A stretch of DNA of 64,000 nucleotides from Thalassotalea nanhaiensis (GTDB taxonomy: Bacteria; Pseudomonadota; Gammaproteobacteria; Enterobacterales; Alteromonadaceae). Shown one piece after another: positions 61,668-64,000 of the stretch. Both the position numbers and the translations under genes were made by a program. Location: contig NZ_CP134146.1 of NCBI RefSeq assembly GCF_031583575.1, positions 930,001 to 994,000 on the forward strand, written 5' to 3'. Each line of letters starts with the position of its first letter. Position 1 is the first letter of the stretch. The notes below the pieces were generated by a model, which saw only the letters and a list, made by a program, of their open reading frames with translations, was not told the DNA's origin and did no database searches.

Positions 61668-62417
61668 ATGAGTGATATTTTATTAGGTGTGAATGTTGAC
61701 CATATTGCAACATTACGCCAGGCGCGTGGCACAACCTATCCTGATCCTGCCCATGCAGCATCGGTTGCTGAACATGCTGGAGCTGACGGTATCACCATAC
61801 ACTTGCGTGAAGACCGTCGCCATATCAATGATCGTGACGTTACTGTTATGGCCGAAACCATTCAATCTAGAATGAATCTTGAAATGGCTGTCACTAATGA
61901 AATGCTAGATATCGCTTGTCGCACAAAACCAGTGTTTTGTTGCTTGGTTCCTGAGAAACGTGAAGAGCTCACCACTGAAGGTGGCTTAGATGTAGCTGGA
62001 CAGATGGATAAAATTTCTGATGCTGTAGAACGTTTGTCAGAAGCGAATATTTTAGTCAGTCTATTTATTGATGCCGACCCTATTCAAATTGAAGCGGCAA
62101 AAGCATCTGGCGCGCCTTTCATTGAAATTCATACTGGCCATTATGCCGATGCTGCTACTGAAGATGAGCAATTAAAAGAATTAGCACGCTTAACTGACGG
62201 CATAAAATATGCCCACAGTTTAGGCTTAAAGGTTAATGCTGGACACGGATTGAATTACTTCAACGTAAAACCAATTGCCGCGATTGAAGAAATTATTGAG
62301 CTGAATATTGGCCATGCAATTATTGCTCGTGCAGCCATTGATGGTCTAGATAAAGCCGTACGTGATATGAAGCGTTTAATGGTTGAAGCTAGAGAATCAG
62401 CTAAAAACAAAAACTAA
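61668..62417 (+). CDS. pdxJ: Pyridoxine 5'-phosphate synthase PdxJ
   Basis: 249 residues. Hallmarks [48 protein letters not shown] and [14 protein letters not shown]. It makes pyridoxine 5'-phosphate from 1-deoxyxylulose 5-phosphate and 3-amino-2-oxopropyl phosphate. Located between recO and acpS, the conserved order. Confidence 0.97.
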   Translation: MSDILLGVNVDHIATLRQARGTTYPDPAHAASVAEHAGADGITIHLREDRRHINDRDVTVMAETIQSRMNLEMAVTNEMLDIACRTKPVFCCLVPEKREELTTEGGLDVAGQMDKISDAVERLSEANILVSLFIDADPIQIEAAKASGAPFIEIHTGHYADAATEDEQLKELARLTDGIKYAHSLGLKVNAGHGLNYFNVKPIAAIEEIIELNIGHAIIARAAIDGLDKAVRDMKRLMVEARESAKNKN

Positions 62418-62428
62418 AGGCGAAGAGC

Positions 62429-62508
62429 AGATCCTGAAACAAGTTCAGGAATTGGGTAGGTTATTTCGTTTGACACACTAGTGTCTTCCTGAACTTGTTT
62501 CAGGATCT
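62429..62508. repeat. REP-like element: perfect 23-bp inverted repeat before acpS
   Basis: Arms 62429-62451 and 62486-62508 are exact reverse complements (core ATCCTGAAACAAGTTCAGGA), with a 34-base loop containing the palindrome ACACTAGTGT. It fills most of the pdxJ-acpS gap and would form a strong mRNA hairpin. A single similar arm lies at 45653. Confidence 0.8.
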
Positions 62509-62530
62509 AGAGGTAGTAAAAAAGGTAAAT

Positions 62531-62911
62531 ATGTCGGTAGTAGGGATCGGTAACGATATTGTTGAAATCAGCCGTATAGCAAATATGGCTGACAAAGCAC
62601 GCGCACGTTTAGCGTTAAGAGTACTAACTCCGCGAGAACATGCGCATTACCTTACGTTAAAGCAACCCGAAAGATTTCTTGCGAAACGTTGGGCCGGCAA
62701 AGAGGCTGCTGCGAAAGCCTTGGGACGCGGTATTGCCGATGGTATTTCTTTTCAGCACTTCGATATTGTAAGTTTATCCACAGGTCAGCCGACACTTGAA
62801 ATATCAGGTCGAGCACTAGAAGTCGCCAAAACCCTGAACGCTAATTCATGGCACATCAGCTTGTCTGATGAACAAGAATATGCGTTAGCCTTTGTTGTTT
62901 TATCTAATTAG
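62531..62911 (+). CDS. acpS: Holo-[acyl-carrier-protein] synthase AcpS
   Basis: 126 residues from ATG at 62531 (MSVVGIGNDIVEI) with an AAGG site. The longer frame from TTG at 62495 starts inside the REP-like repeat and is rejected. Motifs GIGNDIVEISRI (metal Asp) and RFLAKRWAGKEAAAKALG are intact. It adds phosphopantetheine to acyl carrier protein. The repeat upstream may affect its expression within the operon. Confidence 0.95.
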   Translation: MSVVGIGNDIVEISRIANMADKARARLALRVLTPREHAHYLTLKQPERFLAKRWAGKEAAAKALGRGIADGISFQHFDIVSLSTGQPTLEISGRALEVAKTLNANSWHISLSDEQEYALAFVVLSN

Positions 62912-62932
62912 CCCACTATACGGCGATTTATC

Positions 62933-64000
62933 ATGAAAAAAGTATTAGTCATCGGTTATGTTTGGCCTGAGCCAAATTCATCGGCTGCAGGCACTCATAT
63001 GATGTCAATTTTGCGTTTGTATAAACAGCAAGGTTGGCAGGTTGAGTTTGCTACGCCTGCTCAAAAAACTGAGCATATGATTGATTTAGACAGTGAAAAT
63101 ATTTCTAGTCAAACCATTAGCCTAAACTGTGACTCTTTTGATGCCTACATTAGCGCTTTGCAACCTGATATTGTGATGTTTGATCGTTTTATGATGGAAG
63201 AACAGTTCGGTTGGCGAGTTGAAAAGAATTGCCCTTCGGCATTGAAAATATTAGACACTGAAGACTTACAATGTTTACGGCACGCTCGCCATCAAGCGCT
63301 CAAAGCAAACAAAGAATTAGATCATTCATTTCTATTTAATGATTTAGCCAAGCGTGAAATTGCAGCAATTTTGCGTTGTGATATTTCATTGATAATTTCT
63401 AGTTTTGAAATGGATTTGTTGATCAATACCTTTAACGTTGATGAGCAATTATTACATCATTTGCCGTTTATGGTTGAATTGAACAAGCTGCCACAAAATA
63501 CATTAGCCTTTAGTGAACGTAAAAATTTCATGACTATTGGTAATTTTCGCCATGCGCCAAATTGGGATGCTGTTCTTTATTTACAATCCATTTGGCCATT
63601 GATCAAAAAGCAATTACCAGACGCTGAGCTGCATATTTATGGTTCTTATCCTCCTCCTAAAGCAACAGCGTTAAACAACCCTAAAACCGGCTTTATTATT
63701 AAAGGTTGGTGTGAGGACGCATTAGCAGTAATGGAGCAAGCTCGTGTTTGTCTAGCACCTATACGATTTGGTGCTGGTATCAAAGGTAAGCTTTTAGATG
63801 CAATGATAATGCAAACACCTAATGTTACCACGTCTGTCGGTAGTGAGGGTATGCATAAAGGTAATCCATGGCCTGGTGTTATTAGCGATGATATTAATAA
63901 CTTTGCTGATGCCGCTGTTGATTTATATAACAACGAACAAACATGGCAAACCGCTCAAAATAATGCTCATAGCTTGCTTAACTCTATATACGATAGCGCA
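62933..64000 (+). CDS. Glycosyltransferase (3' truncated by window edge)
   Basis: Open from ATG at 62933 to the window end (356 codons, no stop). The N-terminus KKVLVIGYVWPEPNSSAAGTHMMSILRLYKQQGW is a GT-B Rossmann start. The C-terminal half has TIGNFRHAPNWDAVLYL, ELHIYGSYPP and the nucleotide-sugar site pattern CLAPIRFGAGIKGKLLDAM with TTSVGSEGM. It resembles GT4-type family enzymes. Acceptor and donor cannot be told. It starts 21 bases after acpS. Confidence 0.88.
   Translation, partial: MKKVLVIGYVWPEPNSSAAGTHMMSILRLYKQQGWQVEFATPAQKTEHMIDLDSENISSQTISLNCDSFDAYISALQPDIVMFDRFMMEEQFGWRVEKNCPSALKILDTEDLQCLRHARHQALKANKELDHSFLFNDLAKREIAAILRCDISLIISSFEMDLLINTFNVDEQLLHHLPFMVELNKLPQNTLAFSERKNFMTIGNFRHAPNWDAVLYLQSIWPLIKKQLPDAELHIYGSYPPPKATALNNPKTGFIIKGWCEDALAVMEQARVCLAPIRFGAGIKGKLLDAMIMQTPNVTTSVGSEGMHKGNPWPGVISDDINNFADAAVDLYNNEQTWQTAQNNAHSLLNSIYDSA

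Noticed and set aside
63646-63933. Minus-strand open frame opposite the glycosyltransferase
   Set aside because: It is a shadow of the plus-strand gene, whose protein shows clear GT-B motifs in the same interval.
1-64000. CRISPR arrays
   Set aside because: No regularly spaced direct repeats with unique spacers and no cas genes were seen.

Overview
The window is chromosomal DNA from a marine gammaproteobacterium. Gene content, low GC (judged by eye, roughly 40%), DUF3718-type proteins, the proteobacterial sortase system and the rpoE-rse-lepAB-rnc-era-recO-pdxJ-acpS order all suggest Alteromonadales, probably close to Colwelliaceae (Colwellia/Thalassotalea). That placement is an inference, not a measurement.

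Layout. 1-4.1 kb: 3' part of bamB, then der, a MaoC-type hydratase and tRNA-Leu(CAA). 4.3-6.3 kb: a periplasmic-sensor diguanylate cyclase and a small secreted orphan behind a perfect FNR-type site. 6.4-12.5 kb (minus strand): a complete NAD-dependent formate dehydrogenase operon, fdsG-fdsB-fdsA-fdhD-fdsD. 12.8-16.6 kb: an alpha/beta hydrolase, a DUF2182/DUF1326 pair and small secreted proteins. 16.6-18.5 kb: folE-folM-folX (tetrahydromonapterin route). 18.6-21.1 kb: ubiV-ubiU and divergent ubiT (oxygen-independent ubiquinone synthesis) around an FNR-like site. 21.2-22.5 kb: a GAF protein and an SRAP protein.

22.5-30.9 kb is a proteobacterial dedicated sortase locus. It holds histidine kinase PdsS, regulator PdsR, OmpA-like PdsO, an ECF sigma factor with two small membrane proteins, a VIT/vWA sortase substrate and a class GN sortase. 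The same 10-bp-period direct repeat occurs in the pdsR/pdsO and substrate promoters, so it is a candidate PdsR box.

31-45.6 kb is a beta-glucoside/aldobionate utilisation locus. It has two GPH-type transporters, a glucose-type MFS transporter, GH1 and GH3 beta-glucosidases, a CBM9-like protein, an ADP-ribosylglycohydrolase-fold lipoprotein and a LacI regulator. Its most striking gene is a fusion of a GH94 phosphorylase (best fit cellobionic acid phosphorylase) with gluconokinase. Such an enzyme would turn cellobionate into glucose-1-phosphate plus 6-phosphogluconate in one polypeptide. Three near-identical LacI-type palindromes lie in the two promoter regions that control the locus.

45.7-49.2 kb is a segment of small orphan genes bounded by a pair of 89-bp inverted repeats about 92% identical. 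49.2-53.3 kb: slyD, ygfZ, sdhE-ygfX and nadB. 53.4-62.9 kb: rpoE-rseA-rseB-rseC (a MITE-like palindromic element sits between rseB and rseC), lepA-lepB-rnc-era-recO-pdxJ-acpS. The window ends inside a glycosyltransferase gene.
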